From assembly GCA_046348225.1 (NCBI GenBank), contig JAXMEQ010000005.1:62001-126000 (forward strand): DNA of 64,000 nt, given 5' to 3'. Of this stretch, positions 25,983 to 34,527 are shown one piece after another. Below the pieces are notes generated by a model. That model was not told where the DNA came from. It searched no databases and saw only the letters and a list, made by a program, of their open reading frames with translations. This DNA is from JAXMEQ01 sp046348225 (lineage in GTDB: Bacteria; Pseudomonadota; Gammaproteobacteria; Burkholderiales; Burkholderiaceae_C). The first letter of the stretch is position 1. Each line of letters starts with the position of its first letter. The position numbers and the translations under genes are program-made.

Positions 25983-26471
25983 GTGAAAATCAAAAGCCAA
26001 AAGGACTTCTACTCAGGAGTCGTTTATGCGGCGGTCGGGGTCGCCTTTGCCTGGGGCGCCACCAATTACACGCTGGGCGAGGGCGCCCGCATGGGGCCGG
26101 GTTACTTCCCCCTGTTGCTGGGCATCCTGCTGACCGTCATCGGCCTGGCCGTGTCGTTCAAGGCCCTGGTGGTCGAGACCGAAGGCGGCGACAAGATCGG
26201 CGCCATCGCCTGGAAGCCGCTGGGCTTCATCATCGCGGCCAACCTGCTGTTTGGCGTGCTGCTGGGCGGCCTGCCCAGCATCGGCCTGCCGGCCATGGGG
26301 CTGATTGCCGCGATCTTCGGCCTGACGCTGGTCTCCAGCCTGGCCGGCGACACCTACAACATCAAGGAAGTGCTGGTGCTGGCCACCATCCTGGCCGCGG
26401 GCAGCTACGTCGCCTTCGTCTGGCTGCTCAAGCTGCAGTTCCCGGTGTGGCCTTCCTTCATCACCGGCTGA
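25983..26471 (+). CDS. tctB: Tripartite tricarboxylate transporter small permease TctB
   Basis: 162 residues with four predicted membrane segments and a GTG start preceded by CCGGAGA. The opening QKDFYSGVVYAAVGVAFAWG and the MGPGYFPLLLG motif are characteristic of TctB. It pairs with TctA directly downstream. No TctC receptor gene is adjacent, so this permease presumably uses a Bug-type receptor encoded elsewhere, possibly one like 62914-63885. Confidence 0.9.
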   Translation: MKIKSQKDFYSGVVYAAVGVAFAWGATNYTLGEGARMGPGYFPLLLGILLTVIGLAVSFKALVVETEGGDKIGAIAWKPLGFIIAANLLFGVLLGGLPSIGLPAMGLIAAIFGLTLVSSLAGDTYNIKEVLVLATILAAGSYVAFVWLLKLQFPVWPSFITG

Positions 26472-26481
26472 GGTTACCCCC

Positions 26482-27993
26482 ATGGATCTGTTCAACAACC
26501 TCGCGCTCGGTTTTGGTGTTGCCTTCACCTTCCAGAACCTGATTTACTGCTTCATCGGCTGCCTGCTGGGCACGCTGATCGGCGTGCTGCCCGGCATCGG
26601 CCCGGTGGCCACCATCGCCATGCTGCTGCCCGCCACCTACGCGCTGCCGCCGGTGGCCGCGCTCATCATGCTGGCCGGCATCTACTACGGTGCCCAGTAC
26701 GGCGGCTCCACCACCGCCATCCTGGTCAACCTGCCGGGCGAATCGTCCTCGGTGGTGACCGTGATCGACGGCTACCAGATGGCGCGCAAGGGCCGCGCCG
26801 GCCCGGCACTGGCTGCCGCCGGCCTGGGCTCGTTCTTTGCGGGCTGCGTCGGCACCCTGATCCTGGCCGCGTTTGCGGCACCGCTGACCGAAGTGGCCTT
26901 CAAGTTCGGCCCGGCCGAGTACTTCTCGCTGATGATCCTGGGCCTGATCGGCGCCGTCGTGCTGGCCTCGGGTTCGCTGATCAAGGCCATCGGCATGATC
27001 ATTCTCGGCTTGCTGCTGGGCCTGGTGGGCACTGACGTGAACTCCGGCGTGGCGCGTTTCAGCTTCGACATCCCCGAGCTGACCGACGGCATTGGCTTCA
27101 TCGTGATCGCCATGGGTGTGTTCGGCTACGGTGAAATCATCCAGAACCTGTCGCATTCCGAGGACAAGCGCGAGGTGTTCACCGGCAAGGTGACAGGCCT
27201 GATGCCGACCGGTGAAGACTTCAAGCGCATGATTCCCGCCGTGCTGCGCGGCACCGCGCTGGGCTCGGCACTGGGCATCCTGCCCGGTGGCGGCGCACTG
27301 CTGGCGGCCTTTGCGGCCTACACGGTCGAGAAGAAGACCAAGCTGCAGCCGGGCGAAGTGCCGTTCGGCCAGGGCAACATCCGCGGTGTGGCGGCGCCCG
27401 AGTCGGCCAACAACGCGGGCTCGCAGACGTCCTTCATCCCGCTGCTGACGCTGGGCATTCCGCCCAACGCGGTGATGGCGCTGATGGTCGGCGCCATGAC
27501 CATCCACAACATCCAGCCCGGCCCGCAGGTCATGACCAGCAACCCGCAGCTGTTCTGGGGCCTGATCGCCTCGATGTGGATCGGCAACGCCATGCTGATC
27601 ATCCTGAACCTGCCGCTGATCGGGCTGTGGATCAAGCTGCTGACCATTCCGTACCGCTGGCTGTTCCCGGCCATCGTGCTGTTCTGCGCCATTGGCGTGT
27701 ACTCCACCAACAACAACACCTGGGACATCTGGATGGTGGCGGCCTTTGGCGTGATCGGCTACGGCTTCATCAAGCTGGGCATGGAGCCCGCCCCGTTGCT
27801 GCTGGGCTTCATCCTCGGGCCGATGATGGAAGAAAACCTGCGCCGCGCACTGCTGCTGTCACGCGGCGACTGGAGCGTGTTTGTCACCCGCCCGCTGTCG
27901 GCGGGGCTGCTGGCGGCGGCGGCGCTGCTGCTGGTGATCGTGCTGATGCCGGCGGTGAAGAACAAGCGCGAAGAGGCCTTCGTCGAAGACTGA
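26482..27993 (+). CDS. tctA: Tripartite tricarboxylate transporter large permease TctA
   Basis: 503 residues with about twelve hydrophobic segments. TctA signatures are GTLIGVLPGIGPVATIAMLLP, YYGAQYGGSTTAILVNLPGE and, in the second half, ALGSALGILPGGGALLAAF, which repeats the first motif. It encodes the main channel of a secondary transporter for carboxylates. It is ten bases after tctB and followed by a stem-loop at 28021. Confidence 0.95.
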   Translation: MDLFNNLALGFGVAFTFQNLIYCFIGCLLGTLIGVLPGIGPVATIAMLLPATYALPPVAALIMLAGIYYGAQYGGSTTAILVNLPGESSSVVTVIDGYQMARKGRAGPALAAAGLGSFFAGCVGTLILAAFAAPLTEVAFKFGPAEYFSLMILGLIGAVVLASGSLIKAIGMIILGLLLGLVGTDVNSGVARFSFDIPELTDGIGFIVIAMGVFGYGEIIQNLSHSEDKREVFTGKVTGLMPTGEDFKRMIPAVLRGTALGSALGILPGGGALLAAFAAYTVEKKTKLQPGEVPFGQGNIRGVAAPESANNAGSQTSFIPLLTLGIPPNAVMALMVGAMTIHNIQPGPQVMTSNPQLFWGLIASMWIGNAMLIILNLPLIGLWIKLLTIPYRWLFPAIVLFCAIGVYSTNNNTWDIWMVAAFGVIGYGFIKLGMEPAPLLLGFILGPMMEENLRRALLLSRGDWSVFVTRPLSAGLLAAAALLLVIVLMPAVKNKREEAFVED

Positions 27994-28020
27994 TACCCCC
28001 CGCGCGGTTCGTGGGGACCC

Positions 28021-28044
28021 CAACGGCGCCTGCGGGCGCCGTTG
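28021..28044 (+). terminator. Stem-loop after tctA
   Basis: Perfect 10-bp stem CAACGGCGCC / GGCGCCGTTG with a TGCG loop, 28 bases after the tctA stop. There is no clear T-run, so it may be a weak terminator or an mRNA-stabilising hairpin. Confidence 0.5.
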
Positions 28045-28095
28045 TCGTTGGCGCTGCGTCACAATGGACACTCCTTGCCCGCAAATGTCCTGTCC

Positions 28096-29382
28096 ATGAC
28101 CCAGTTGCCCCCCGCCCATCCGCAGCGCATGGCGCTGCACAATGAAATCCATGCCCGCCCGCCGGAGTCGCTGAGCGCGCCGCTGGCCATCTCGCACATT
28201 GTCATGGTGTGCGACGCGGCCGGCCGGGCCGCCAGTCGCGAGCATGTGGCCCAACTGTTGCGCGACCACCACCTGCCGCAGCCGGACGCGCAAAGCACCC
28301 ACATCCGCATGGACCTCGGGCCGTTCCGGCTGCGCTGGGAAATGCACACGGAATTTGTCACCTGGACGTTCACCCGCACCGCCAGCAACGAGGGCTTTGG
28401 CGAGCGCGAGCCGGCCACGGCGGTGGAGGTGGTACCCCAGGGCTGGCTGGCCGGGCTGCCGGGCCAGTGCCTGGCCGGGCTGCACCTGTGGGTGCTGGGC
28501 AACAAGAACTTTGGCACCCAGACACTGGTGCCCCATGTGCTGAGCGAGGACACGCTGGTTGCCTCCACCGTGGCCGATGGCCATGGCGAGGTCTATACCG
28601 ACTTCATTGTGCATGCCGACGGCTTCTCGCGCATGGTGCTGCTGGCCGGCAGCATGACGCCGCGCCGCCTTGGCCGGCTGGTGCAGCAGCTGCTGGAAAT
28701 TGACACCTACCGCATGGCCGCGCTGCTGGGCCTGCCGGCGGCACGCGAGGCGTCGTCCACGCTGGCCTATGCCGAGCGCGAACTGGCCGAGCTGGCCGAG
28801 GCCATCCGCAGCGCCAACCGCGACGACGAGCCGCAGCTGCTGGACCGCCTGACCAAGCTGGCCGGGCAGGTGGAAAGCCAGTACGCGGCCACCCATTCAC
28901 GGTTCTCCGCCAGTGCCGCCTACTTCGAGCTGGTGGACCGGCGCATTGCCGATATCGCCGAATCGCGCCTCAGTGGCCTGCAGACCATTGGCGAATTCAT
29001 GCAACGGCGGCTGACGCCGGCGCGCAGCACCTGCGAATGGTCCACGCGGCGCCAGGACGCGCTGTCACAGCGCGTTTCACGCATCAGCAACCTGCTGCGC
29101 ACGCGGGTCGAGATCGAGCAGCAGCAAAGCAGCCAGGCCCTGCTGGGCGCCATGAACACGCGCCAGGGGCTGCAGCTCAAGCTGCAGTCCACGGTGGAGG
29201 GCCTGTCGGTGGCGGCCATCACCTACTACATCGTGGGCCTGGTGAGCTACCTGGCCAAGGGGGCGCAGGCCATCGGCTGGCCCTGGAGCCCCGAGACCAC
29301 CGCGGCCTTTGCCATTCCAGTGGTGGTGCTGACGATCTGGTGGCTGCTGCGGCGGCTGCACCGCAGGGTATTCAAGGACTGA
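28096..29382 (+). CDS. DUF3422 family membrane protein
   Basis: 428 residues. The N-terminus PQRMALHNEIHARPPE is the DUF3422 hallmark. A long mixed alpha/beta and helical cytoplasmic region follows, including coiled-coil-prone Glu/Arg-rich stretches. Two membrane segments lie at the C-terminus (about 376-394 and 402-420) before the basic tail RRLHRRVFKD. Function is unknown. The ATG at 28096 is preferred over an upstream GTG-type frame. Its stop overlaps the start of the EamA gene (TGATG). Confidence 0.8.
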   Translation: MTQLPPAHPQRMALHNEIHARPPESLSAPLAISHIVMVCDAAGRAASREHVAQLLRDHHLPQPDAQSTHIRMDLGPFRLRWEMHTEFVTWTFTRTASNEGFGEREPATAVEVVPQGWLAGLPGQCLAGLHLWVLGNKNFGTQTLVPHVLSEDTLVASTVADGHGEVYTDFIVHADGFSRMVLLAGSMTPRRLGRLVQQLLEIDTYRMAALLGLPAAREASSTLAYAERELAELAEAIRSANRDDEPQLLDRLTKLAGQVESQYAATHSRFSASAAYFELVDRRIADIAESRLSGLQTIGEFMQRRLTPARSTCEWSTRRQDALSQRVSRISNLLRTRVEIEQQQSSQALLGAMNTRQGLQLKLQSTVEGLSVAAITYYIVGLVSYLAKGAQAIGWPWSPETTAAFAIPVVVLTIWWLLRRLHRRVFKD

Positions 29383-30320
29383 TGCCGGTCGAAGAGAAAA
29401 TGGCGCCAACCCCCGCCGATACTGCGTCAGGCGCTCCTAAAAGCATAGCAACAGGCCTGGTCTTCGCGGTCACGGGTGCCATCGCCTTCAGCGGCAAGGC
29501 GATCATCGTGAAGCTGGCGTACCGCCACGGTGTGGACGCGGTGACGCTGATCATGCTGCGCATGCTGTTCGCGCTGCCCATCTTCGCGGTGATGGCCTGG
29601 TGGGCCAGCCGCGGCAAGCCCGCGCTGACGCGGCGCGACTGGCTGGGCGTGCTGGGCCTGGGCGTGACGGGCTACTACCTGTCGAGCTTTCTGGATTTTG
29701 CCGGGCTGCAGTACATCAGCGCATCGCTGGAGCGGCTGATCCTGTACCTCAACCCCACGCTGGTGATGCTGCTGGGCTGGCTGATGTACCGCCGCCGTTT
29801 CAGCCGGGTGCAGATCGGCGGCATGGCCATCAGCTACCTGGGCGTGGTGCTGGTGTTCGGCCACGAGATCGAGCTGCAGGGCGGCCAGGCGGCGCTGGGC
29901 GCCGCGCTGGTGTTCACCAGTGCCGTCACCTACGCCATCTACCTGGTCTACAGCGGCGAGCTGGTCAAACGGCTGGGCTCGCTGCGCCTGGTGGGTCTGG
30001 CCACAACCGTCGCCTGCCTGTGCTGCCTGCTGCAGTTCGTGTTGCTGCGGCCGATGAGCGCGGCGCTGACGGTGGCGCCCGAGGTGATCTGGCTGTCGGT
30101 GCTGAATGCCACGCTGTGCACCGCGGTGCCGGTGCTGCTGGTGATGATGGCGATCGAGCGCATCGGCCCGTCGCTGGCGGCGCAGACCGGCATGGTGGGG
30201 CCGATGTCCACCATCCTGATGGGCGTGCTGATCCTGGGGGAGCCGTTCACGGCGTGGGTCGCGGCGGGGACGGTGCTGGTGATTGCCGGCATCTTCGTAT
30301 TCACCCGCGCGGGGCGCTGA
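29382..30320 (+). CDS. EamA/DMT-family transporter
   Basis: 312 residues with ten predicted membrane helices arranged as two EamA repeats (motifs FAVTGAIAFSGKAIIVKLAY and, in the second repeat, GEPFTAWVAAGTVLVIAGI). The export or uptake substrate is unknown. The ATG at 29382 overlaps the DUF3422 stop; a second in-frame ATG is at 29400. From there to residue ~23 the hydrophilic N-terminus (MAPTPADTASGAPKSIATG) is encoded by a CTR element. Confidence 0.85.
   Translation: MPVEEKMAPTPADTASGAPKSIATGLVFAVTGAIAFSGKAIIVKLAYRHGVDAVTLIMLRMLFALPIFAVMAWWASRGKPALTRRDWLGVLGLGVTGYYLSSFLDFAGLQYISASLERLILYLNPTLVMLLGWLMYRRRFSRVQIGGMAISYLGVVLVFGHEIELQGGQAALGAALVFTSAVTYAIYLVYSGELVKRLGSLRLVGLATTVACLCCLLQFVLLRPMSAALTVAPEVIWLSVLNATLCTAVPVLLVMMAIERIGPSLAAQTGMVGPMSTILMGVLILGEPFTAWVAAGTVLVIAGIFVFTRAGR
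29402..29449 (-). repeat. CTR element copy at the EamA N-terminus
   Basis: On the minus strand it reads GCTATGCTTTTAGGAGC, then GCCTGACGCAGTATCGG and GGGGGTTGGCGCC. It is fully translated, antisense, as the N-terminal tail of the transporter. Confidence 0.8.
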
Positions 30321-30372
30321 CAAGGCGCTACCCGTATCATCGGCCGCATTCTTCGGCACAACGGGGGTTGAC

Positions 30373-31170
30373 ATGGACTTGGGTATTGCAGGCAGGTGGG
30401 CGCTGGTCGGTGGCGCCAGCAAGGGGCTGGGCTTTGGCTGCGCGCAGGCGCTGGTGCGCGAGGGCGTGCATGTGCTGATGGTGGCGCGTGGCGCCGAGGC
30501 GCTGAAGGCCGCCGCTGACACGCTGCTGGCCGACCCGCTGCGCCCCGCAGCCGCCACGGTGCAGTGGGTGGCCGCCGACATCACCACCGTGGCTGGCCGC
30601 GCGGCGGTGTTCGCGCTGCGCCGCGACTTCGACATCGTGGTCACCAACGCGGGCGGCCCGCCGCCCGGCGACTTCCGCGACTGGGACCGCGACGCCTGGA
30701 TCAAGGCGCTGGACGCCAACATGCTCACCCCCATCGAGCTGATCAAGGCCACCGTGGACGGCATGGCCGAGCGCGGCTTTGGCCGCATCGTGAACATCAC
30801 CTCCGGTGCGGTGAAGGCGCCCATCGACATCCTGGGCCTGTCCAACGGTGCGCGCAGCGGCCTGACGGGTTTTGTTGCCGGCGTTGCACGCCAGAGCCGG
30901 CTGGCCGGGCGCAACGTGACCATCAACAACCTGCTGCCCGGCAAGTTCGACACCGACCGCATTGCCGTGACCAACGCCGCCGCAGCGCAGCGCACCGGCA
31001 AGAGCGTGGAAGAGATCCGCAAGACCCAGGAAGCACAGATTCCGGCGCAGCGCCTCGGCACCCCGGCCGAATTCGGCGCCGCCTGCGCGTTCCTGTGCAG
31101 TGCGCACGCGGGCTACATCACGGGGCAGAACGTGCTGACGGATGGCGGGGCGTTTCCGGGGACGTTCTAG
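30373..31170 (+). CDS. SDR-family oxidoreductase with atypical active site
   Basis: 265 residues. The dinucleotide-binding loop is GGASKGLGFGCA and the NAG motif is present as VTNAGGPPPG. The catalytic Ser is retained in NITSG, but the YxxxK motif is replaced by the sequence LSNGARSGL, leaving Ser and Arg where Tyr and Lys are expected. The C-terminus GQNVLTDGGAFPG is typical. Such divergent SDRs are known, but the reaction cannot be predicted. The annotation as 3-oxoacyl-ACP reductase would be a family default only. Confidence 0.8.
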   Translation: MDLGIAGRWALVGGASKGLGFGCAQALVREGVHVLMVARGAEALKAAADTLLADPLRPAAATVQWVAADITTVAGRAAVFALRRDFDIVVTNAGGPPPGDFRDWDRDAWIKALDANMLTPIELIKATVDGMAERGFGRIVNITSGAVKAPIDILGLSNGARSGLTGFVAGVARQSRLAGRNVTINNLLPGKFDTDRIAVTNAAAAQRTGKSVEEIRKTQEAQIPAQRLGTPAEFGAACAFLCSAHAGYITGQNVLTDGGAFPGTF

Positions 31171-31230
31171 TTTTTTCGTTGCTTCCCCGCGGGTGGGCGG
31201 CGACGGGCACCTGCCTCCGCCACCCGGAAC

Positions 31231-32130
31231 CTACCGCCGCGACGACACCACTATGCCCCCAACGATCAACACGAACGCCAGGCCGTGGTACAGCTGGGGC
31301 AGCTCGCCCAGGAACGCGGTGGACAGCACGGCCGCAAACAGCGGCGTGAGGTTGGAGAAAAAGCCCGCCACATTCGGCCCGACGCGCTGCACCCCCAGGC
31401 CCCAGCAGCGATAGGCCAGGATGGCCGGACCCAGCGCGACGTACAGCAGCGCGGCCGCCAGCGGCCAGCCCCACTGGATGTGTGCGTCCGTCAGTGCCCA
31501 CTCGGCCCCCGCAAACAGGCCCGACCAGAGCAGGCCGAAGGCCATCTGCGCCATCAGGAAGGCCGCCCAGTCGTTGCGCACACCCGGTGCATCGCCCGGG
31601 CGCGTCAGCAGCCAGCTGTAGAAGGCCCAGGCGGCGGTGGCCAGCAGCACGTACAGGTCGCCCGGCACCAGCCGCACCTGCAGCAGCACCGCCCACTGGC
31701 CGCGGCACAGCACCAGCAACACGCCGGCAATCGACAGGGCCGCCCCCAGCAGCTGGCGGCGCGTCACCTGCTGGCCGAAGCAGGCCTAGCCGATGCCCAG
31801 CATGAAGATCGGCGTGCTGGCGGCCACCAGCGTCACATTGATGGGGGTGGAGGTCTTCAGCGCCAGGTACTGCAGCGCGTTGTAGGCGCCCACGCCCAGC
31901 AGGCCCAGCAGCGCGTAGCGGCGCCAGTGCGTCCACAGCCCGCTGCCGCGCCGCAGCACCCAGGCGGCAAACGGCAGCAGCAGCGCGAAGGCCAGCACCC
32001 AGCGCAGGAAGTTGAGTGTGATGGGTGGCACGAGGCCATTGACCAGGCGCCCGACCACGGCATTGCCCGCCCACAAGAGGGGCGGAATGACGAGCAGTGC
32101 AGCGGTGGCGGGGGTGAGGCGTTGGTTCAT
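31231..32130 (-). pseudogene. EamA/DMT transporter interrupted by one in-frame amber codon
   Basis: A full-length ten-helix EamA gene from ATG 32130 (MNQRLTPATAALLVIPPLLW) to the stop at 31231, broken by a TAG at 31786-31788. Before it the frame reads IFMLGIG and after it ACFGQQVTRRQLLGAALS, a normal continuation of the family without frameshift or loss. Both halves together are about 298 residues, the usual length. It is either a very young pseudogene, a read-through case or a sequence error. A fragment of five helices could still be made. Confidence 0.8.
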
Positions 32131-32226
32131 GGGCGCTCCACTGTAAGCGCAACCGGCATGGACCTGCCTGAGCAGGGCCTGACGATTCATGGCAGCATTC
32201 AGGCCATACTTTTCGAGGAGAACACC

Positions 32227-33210
32227 ATGACAAAAGCCATCCGCATTGACCAGAACGGCGGCCCGGAACAGCTCAAGCTCGTGGACGTTACGGTGGGCGA
32301 CCCGGGCCCCGGCGAAGTCCGCATCCGCCACCATGCCGTGGGCCTGAACTTCATTGATGTGTACCAGCGCAGCGGCCTGTACCAGCTGCCGATGCCGCTC
32401 ACGCTGGGCATGGAAGGCGCGGGCATCGTGGAAGCGGTGGGCGAGGGCGTGACGCACCTGAAGGCGGGCGACCGCGCGGCCTACGCCAGCAACCCGCCCG
32501 GCAGCTACAGCGAGGTGCGCGTCATGCCTGCCAAGTGCGTGTGCCGCCTGCCCGACGCCATCAGCTTCGAGACCGGCGCCGCGATGATGCTCAAGGGCCT
32601 GACCGCCCAGTACCTGCTGCGTCGCACGCTGCCGGTGCAGGGCCTGCGCGAGGGCGATTTTGTGCTGTTCCATGCCGCGGCCGGTGGTGTCGGCCTGATC
32701 GCCTGCCAGTGGGCCAAGGCGCTCGGCTTGCAACTCATTGGCACGGCGGGCTCGGACGCCAAGTGTGCGCTGGCCAGGGAACATGGCGCGGCCCATGTCA
32801 TCAACTACAGTACCGAGGACTTTGCCGCGCGGGTGAAAGACATCACCGGTGGCCGCGGCGTGAAGGTGGTGTACGACTCGGTGGGCAAGGACACCTGGGA
32901 CAAGTCGCTCGACTGCCTGCAGCCGTTCGGCCTGATGGCCAGCTTCGGCAACGCGTCGGGGCCGGTGCCGCCGTTTGCGCCCGGCATTCTTGGCGCCAAA
33001 GGCTCGCTGTATGTGACGCGGCAGACGCTGTTCACCCACATCGCCACGCGCGAAGCCACCCAGGAAATGGCCGACGAGCTGTTTGCCGTGGTGGAAAGCG
33101 GCAAGGTCCGCATCCGCATCGACCAGCGCTACCCGCTGGCCGAGGTTCAGCAGGCCCACCGCGACCTGGAAGCCCGCAAGACAACCGGCAGCACCATCCT
33201 GACGCTGTGA
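32227..33210 (+). CDS. qor: NADPH:quinone oxidoreductase (zeta-crystallin type)
   Basis: 327 residues of the zinc-free medium-chain dehydrogenase family. Signature segments are GLNFIDVYQRSGLYQLPMP, the nucleotide-binding FHAAAGGVGLIACQWAK and GTAGSDAKCALAREHGA, and DYSTEDF-like NYSTEDFAARV. No zinc-ligand cluster is present, as expected for quinone reductases. AGGAG precedes the ATG. The stop overlaps the GTG of the Nudix gene. Confidence 0.92.
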   Translation: MTKAIRIDQNGGPEQLKLVDVTVGDPGPGEVRIRHHAVGLNFIDVYQRSGLYQLPMPLTLGMEGAGIVEAVGEGVTHLKAGDRAAYASNPPGSYSEVRVMPAKCVCRLPDAISFETGAAMMLKGLTAQYLLRRTLPVQGLREGDFVLFHAAAGGVGLIACQWAKALGLQLIGTAGSDAKCALAREHGAAHVINYSTEDFAARVKDITGGRGVKVVYDSVGKDTWDKSLDCLQPFGLMASFGNASGPVPPFAPGILGAKGSLYVTRQTLFTHIATREATQEMADELFAVVESGKVRIRIDQRYPLAEVQQAHRDLEARKTTGSTILTL

Positions 33211-34019
33211 CGCCGCTGCAGCCCGACGCGCACTGGCTCGCAGCCTTGCAGGCGCGCGCCAGCCAGCCGCCGCGTGCACCGCGGCTGCCCTTGCTGGCGG
33301 GGGCCGCCCGTGTGGGTTCCGTCGAGGCCGGTTTCTTTGAGAAAAATGGCCTGCAAGCCGCACCGGAACTGCGTGAGGTGCTACAAAAAACAGAGCATTC
33401 TGGCGCGCCGGCCTGGCACCTCGCGGCGCCCCTGGATGCATCGCTGGCGGCCCTGGCGCAGGCGCTGCGCGTCGCCGGACTGGCGGGCGCCTGGCGCGAC
33501 GAACTGCTGGCCGTGACCGACGAGCAAGGCACCGCGCTGGGCGTGGTCGAGCGTGCGGCTGTGCGCCCGCTGGGCATTGCCACCCGCGCGGTGCACCTGC
33601 TGGCGCGCAGCCCCGACGGCCGGCACTGGGTGCAAAAGCGGGCCCTCAACAAAGCCAACGACCCCGGCCTGTGGGACACGCTGATGGGCGGCATGATCGC
33701 TGCCGCCGACACGCTGCAGACCGCGCTGGCCCGCGAAACCTGGGAAGAAGCCGGCTTGCGGCTGGACGCTGTGGCGGGGCTGGCGCGCGGCGGGCGCGTC
33801 ACCATCCGCCGGCCCGCGGCCGACGGCGGCGGTGCCGGCTATGTGCTGGAGCACATTGACTGGTTCCAGTGCACGCTGCCAGACGGCGTGGTGCCGGTCA
33901 ACCAGGACGGCGAGGTGGATGAATTCCGCCTGATGACGCGCGACGAGCTGCTGGCGCGGCTGCAGCGCGACGAGTTCACGCTGGAGGCGGCGCTGATGCT
34001 GTGCGCCGCCGGGGTGTAA
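33207..34019 (+). CDS. Nudix hydrolase with N-terminal DUF4743-like domain
   Basis: 270 residues, GTG start overlapping the qor stop (GTGA). The N-terminal 120 residues resemble DUF4743, found in thiamine-pyrophosphokinase-related Nudix proteins. The Nudix box is GMIAAADTLQTALARETWEE (about residues 162-181), with Asp where the first Glu of the motif usually stands and the REtWEE core intact. Residues 48-63 are encoded by a CTR element in antisense. The substrate is unknown. Confidence 0.82.
   Translation: MTPLQPDAHWLAALQARASQPPRAPRLPLLAGAARVGSVEAGFFEKNGLQAAPELREVLQKTEHSGAPAWHLAAPLDASLAALAQALRVAGLAGAWRDELLAVTDEQGTALGVVERAAVRPLGIATRAVHLLARSPDGRHWVQKRALNKANDPGLWDTLMGGMIAAADTLQTALARETWEEAGLRLDAVAGLARGGRVTIRRPAADGGGAGYVLEHIDWFQCTLPDGVVPVNQDGEVDEFRLMTRDELLARLQRDEFTLEAALMLCAAGV
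33348..33396 (-). repeat. CTR element copy inside the Nudix gene
   Basis: On the minus strand it reads GCTCTGTTTTTTGTAGC, then ACCTCACGCAGTTCCGG and TGCGGCTTGCAGGCC. It is translated in the antisense direction without stops. Confidence 0.8.
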
Positions 34020-34117
34020 CCGGGGCCTGTTCCTACAGCGGCGAGCGATGGCAGGCGCCAGACTGAGCGCCTGTGCGCCGCCGCGGCGCCAACCGAACTT
34101 GCCAACTGGAGTGGGTC

Positions 34118-34510
34118 ATGACGTTTCGAGCCTACATTGTTGAAGACAGCGCCACCATCCGCGAGAACCTGATTGAAACACTGCGTGAGCTGGCCCGTGT
34201 GGAGCCGGTCGGCAGCGCCGAAACCGAAACCGAAGGCCGCCAGTGGCTGGACAGCCACCGCGAAGCCTGGGACCTGGCCATCATCGACCTGTTCCTGCGC
34301 GAGGGCAGCGGCCTGAACATCCTGGCGGCCTGCCGCAACCGGCGGCCCGGTCAGAAGATGATTGTGCTGAGCAACCACGCCACGCGCGACATCCGTGCGC
34401 GCTGCGCCGCGCTGGGGGCCGACGCGGTGTTCGACAAATCCACCGAAATCGACGCGCTGATGGACTTCTGCCTGGCCGAGCGCGCCCAGCGCGAGCCCCG
34501 GCTGAACTGA
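34118..34510 (+). CDS. Single-domain response regulator (receiver only)
   Basis: 130 residues consisting of one CheY-like receiver domain. The acidic pair lies in YIVEDSATI, the phospho-acceptor Asp in LAIIDLFLREGSG, the Ser/Thr switch in MIVLSNHAT and the conserved Lys in VFDKSTE. No output domain is present and no kinase gene is adjacent. ACTGGAGTGG lies upstream of the ATG. It is convergent with the Na/Pi cotransporter, 17 bases apart. Confidence 0.88.
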   Translation: MTFRAYIVEDSATIRENLIETLRELARVEPVGSAETETEGRQWLDSHREAWDLAIIDLFLREGSGLNILAACRNRRPGQKMIVLSNHATRDIRARCAALGADAVFDKSTEIDALMDFCLAERAQREPRLN

Positions 34511-34527
34511 CGGCGCCGTCCGGCCGG

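Noticed and set aside
31786..31788. Specialised recoding of the TAG as pyrrolysine
   Set aside because: No pyrrolysine machinery or related context is visible, and transporters of this family have no such residue; a nonsense mutation is simpler.
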